A stretch of 64,000 nucleotides of DNA from the NCBI GenBank assembly GCA_011525385.1, contig WTGF01000059.1, forward strand, positions 1 to 64,000, given 5' to 3'. Shown in pieces: positions 61,480-64,000 of this stretch (within the stretch, counting starts at the first letter, position 1; each line of letters starts with the position of its first letter). A model generated the notes under the pieces. That model had not been told where the DNA came from. It saw only the letters and a program-made list of their open reading frames with translations, and did not search any database. Made by a program: the position numbers and the translations under genes. Source of the DNA: Chloroflexota bacterium (GTDB taxonomy: Bacteria; Chloroflexota; Anaerolineae; Aggregatilineales; Phototrophicaceae).

Positions 61480-64000
61480 ATGGCGCAAGAACAACCGGTT
61501 GATCCGCAAGCCACTGACCAGGTATCAGAGGCGGTCGACCATCTCATGTCGGTCCAAAGGGAATCTGTCATAAAGCCCTTGGAGAACGAACAATTCGAGT
61601 ACGACTTTTGGGAAGACCTCAAAGATAGCTTGCCTCCATGGATCGACGAAGTTGTTGGTTTTGTACTCTTTGTCTTTGGCATTCTGTCTTTCATCTCGCT
61701 TTATTTGCCGTCCGAAGCGCTGGTGGCGGTTACCTGGGCGGACATTTTGCACAAGTTGTTTGGCAATGGCAGCGTTTTCGTCGCTGGGACCCTGTTTGCG
61801 TTCGGAATCCTATTATGGTTGCCAAAAGCGGGCATTCGCGTCGGTTTCAGTTCGGTGCGCATGTTAGCGCTGGAAATCATATTTCTCTCAGTTTTGGCGA
61901 TGCTGCATCTAAGCAATAGCGACGCGGAATTACGCGCGCTCGCCCGGGCCGGGCAAGGTGGCGGACTCATAGGCTGGGGTATCAGTTATCCCTTTTATTG
62001 GGTCATGGGCAGGCAGCCCGCCCTCGCGTTTTTTACGCTTATGATTGTCACATCTGTTGTGGTCTTCATCGGGTTGAAGCGACGACATATTGTTGCTTTT
62101 CTGGGAAACCTAAGCCAACAGTTAACCGACTATAGCCAGGATTCTGGGCGGGCGCTTGACCAATACGGTGTTGGTTTGTATCGGCGTTTGGCGACAACAC
62201 CAGGTTATCGAACCCGGATCATGCGGATACGCCCAGACCCAGAAAACATTCCTGAAGAGTTGAGAGAACGTCTGGCCCCCCCTGAGAAGCCTGGACTGAT
62301 GCCGGTTCAGGCTACCTCCGCGGCGACGGCAGAGGCAACTGAAACAGATTCCGCATTTGACGAAACGATTGACAAACCGGGTCAACTGGTAGGAGACGCC
62401 GTCGCGTCGGAATCTGCGGCAGTAGACGATGTCGATGAAGAAGAACTTCAAGCTGTTGCAGACGATAAGCAAGTTGAGATTGGGGGCCTGGTCGCCAGCG
62501 ACTACGATGAGGGCGCGCTGCCCGCGCTTGAATTGCTTTCTGCAATCGAACTGCTATTGCCCGAAGAGGAAGAAATCGACAAAAATGTCTCGCTAATCGA
62601 AAACACGCTCCTGGAATTTGACATTGAGATCCATGTCCTAGATGTTCAAGTGGGACCAACGGTCACCCGCTACGCACTGCAGCCCCACAAGGCTGACGGC
62701 AGCGAACGAATTCGATTAAGCAAGATTGCCTCATATTCGCGTGATTTGTCTCTGGCTCTCGCGGCCAAGCGACTCCGTATGGAAACGCCGGTTCCAGGCA
62801 CCAATTACATGGGGATCGAAGTACCAAACAAGCAACCAAGTATTGTAGCGCTGCGCAACGTAATGAAAAGTGATAGCTATCGAAAGGCGCGCGCTCATTC
62901 GGCTTCTGCCCTGATGATTCCATTGGGCCGCGACGTTATGGGCGAGCCCGTGCCAATTGACCTTACCTCAATGCCACATCTTCTGATCGCGGGGACAACC
63001 GGTTCCGGAAAGTCCGTATGCATGGCAGCTATTGCCACTTCATTGTTAATGCAAAACGCGCCCGACCGGCTGCAAATGGTCATGCTCGATCCCAAGATGG
63101 TCGAGTTGGCGCGATTCAACGGGATTCCTCACTTGTTAGGACCAGTAGAAACGGACAACGAACGGATCATTGGGGTCTTGCGCTGGTGTACGCGGGAAAT
63201 GGATCGCAGGTACAAACTGCTGGAAAAGCACTCAGCGCGTAATATTGACATCTTCAACGATCGCCAAGAAGAAAGCGCTAATCCCGACAGCAAGCTGCCG
63301 TACTTGGCGATCATGATCGACGAAATTGGCGATCTAATGATGCGCGACCCGGTCGAAACGGAAGCGTGCATCACACGGCTCGCGCAGATGGCGCGCGCGG
63401 TGGGCATGCATATGGTCGTGGCGACGCAACGTCCAAGTGTAGACGTGATCACCGGTCTCATCAAAGCCAACTTCCCATCGCGTATTGCCTTTTCTGTCGC
63501 GTCGGGCGCGGATTCACGCGTTATCCTGGACAAAACCGGCGCCGAGGATCTGCTAGGCAAGGGAGACATGCTATTTCTTTCATCCGACGCGGCCGGACCG
63601 CAGCGCGTCCAGGGTTGCTTTGTTTCGGAAGACGATGTACGTGCGGTCGTGCAACATTGGCAGGGGTGGCAAGCCGCGCGATTTGACACGGACAGTGGCG
63701 CAACCGCGAAGAGGGCGCCTTGGGAGCGTACCTTGAAGCGGCGTCAATTCTTGACCGATACGGACCCCATGCTGGAAGAAGTCATCAAACTGGTGGTAGA
63801 GTCGCAAGAGGCCTCCGCCTCTCTCATCCAGCGGCGCCTGGGATTGGGTTATCCCCGCGCGGCTCGTATCATGGACCTGCTGGAAGAACTGGACGTCGTC
63901 GGCGATGTTGTTGCCAGCGGACGCGCCCGCGAGGTGATCATCCCCCCAGTGCCTGACCCTTTCAGGTTTGTCCTCGAGCGCCATCTCAAGAAACAGCAAG
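61480..64000 (+). CDS. ftsK: DNA translocase FtsK/SpoIIIE (3' end beyond window)
   Basis: ATPase that pumps chromosome DNA through the division septum. The frame runs open from ATG 61480 to the last base, 840 residues so far. About 50-240: four membrane spans. About 250-350: acidic linker. About 375-480: alpha domain (FDIEIHVLDVQVGPTVTRYA). Walker A is GTTGSGKSVC near residue 507, Walker B is LAIMIDEIGDLMM near 610, and ATQRPSVDVITGLIKANFPSR is diagnostic. A gamma winged helix at about 760-825 (LIQRRLGLGYPRAARIMDLL) may recognise KOPS-like sites. The C-terminus is cut off by the window edge. Confidence 0.96.
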   Translation, partial: MAQEQPVDPQATDQVSEAVDHLMSVQRESVIKPLENEQFEYDFWEDLKDSLPPWIDEVVGFVLFVFGILSFISLYLPSEALVAVTWADILHKLFGNGSVFVAGTLFAFGILLWLPKAGIRVGFSSVRMLALEIIFLSVLAMLHLSNSDAELRALARAGQGGGLIGWGISYPFYWVMGRQPALAFFTLMIVTSVVVFIGLKRRHIVAFLGNLSQQLTDYSQDSGRALDQYGVGLYRRLATTPGYRTRIMRIRPDPENIPEELRERLAPPEKPGLMPVQATSAATAEATETDSAFDETIDKPGQLVGDAVASESAAVDDVDEEELQAVADDKQVEIGGLVASDYDEGALPALELLSAIELLLPEEEEIDKNVSLIENTLLEFDIEIHVLDVQVGPTVTRYALQPHKADGSERIRLSKIASYSRDLSLALAAKRLRMETPVPGTNYMGIEVPNKQPSIVALRNVMKSDSYRKARAHSASALMIPLGRDVMGEPVPIDLTSMPHLLIAGTTGSGKSVCMAAIATSLLMQNAPDRLQMVMLDPKMVELARFNGIPHLLGPVETDNERIIGVLRWCTREMDRRYKLLEKHSARNIDIFNDRQEESANPDSKLPYLAIMIDEIGDLMMRDPVETEACITRLAQMARAVGMHMVVATQRPSVDVITGLIKANFPSRIAFSVASGADSRVILDKTGAEDLLGKGDMLFLSSDAAGPQRVQGCFVSEDDVRAVVQHWQGWQAARFDTDSGATAKRAPWERTLKRRQFLTDTDPMLEEVIKLVVESQEASASLIQRRLGLGYPRAARIMDLLEELDVVGDVVASGRAREVIIPPVPDPFRFVLERHLKKQQ

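Overview
This window comes from a bacterial chromosome of moderate to high GC, densely coded, with short intergenic gaps and many overlapping start/stop codons. Gene content and protein style point to Chloroflexota, probably an Anaerolineae-type lineage. The pointers are a SUF Fe-S system with an accessory Rieske protein, an IleRS with the insert-rich HHVL/KMSTS motifs of the eukaryote-like type, PucR-type regulators around a large glutamate synthase, and several lineage-type proteins of unknown function. The phylum is an inference that needs a search. No rRNA, CRISPR array, intact insertion sequence, prophage or plasmid gene was seen.

Layout. 0-4 kb: NAD(P)HX repair enzyme (nnr), three small membrane proteins on the minus strand, and an SRPBCC-domain protein. 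4.1-10.6 kb: tRNA-His, then a minus-strand block in two transcription units. The first is sufC-sufB-sufD, with a strong promoter and a terminator. The second is sufU-Rieske-GDPD-methyltransferase. Between them lie two copies of a dispersed hairpin repeat, and no sufS is present. 10.9-18.6 kb: a SufT/MIP18-like gene, a multidomain M23 peptidase, an M29 aminopeptidase, thiol peroxidase, a DM13 protein, an amidohydrolase and a PfkB sugar kinase. 18.9-22.5 kb: the classical rpmH-rnpA-yidD-yidC-jag cluster, with a beta-propeller lipoprotein inserted between yidD and yidC and no dnaA beside rpmH. 22.8-25.3 kb: a tight three-gene operon of unknown function, the best candidate for an undescribed system.

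25.4-34.2 kb: a small membrane protein, then glutamate synthase (gltB) flanked by two PucR-type regulators. 34.4-43.1 kb: a long minus-strand unit of two acetyltransferases, an AlaX-type alanyl-tRNA editing protein, an unknown protein, three related membrane-anchored TPR proteins, and ileS with a structured leader. 43.2-45.2 kb (plus strand): TPR protein, URO-D-like protein and rsmD. 45.2-55.9 kb: argC-argB-argD-argJ-carA-carB-hpt-cca, one nearly gapless unit joining arginine and carbamoyl-phosphate synthesis with purine salvage and tRNA end repair. It is preceded by a sigma-70 promoter and an attenuator-like terminator. 56-64 kb: a small membrane protein, the primary sigma factor, an acetyltransferase, an unusual 7TM-GAF-HTH sensor, and ftsK, which runs off the end of the window.

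Regulatory signals readable in the bases include sigma-70 promoters for suf, tpx, rpmH, gltB, argC and rpoD. There are palindromes with a TCGGT/ACCGA core at both the suf and tpx promoters, and several intrinsic terminators. A four-copy intergenic repeat has a small hairpin that keeps its pairing while its sequence changes.
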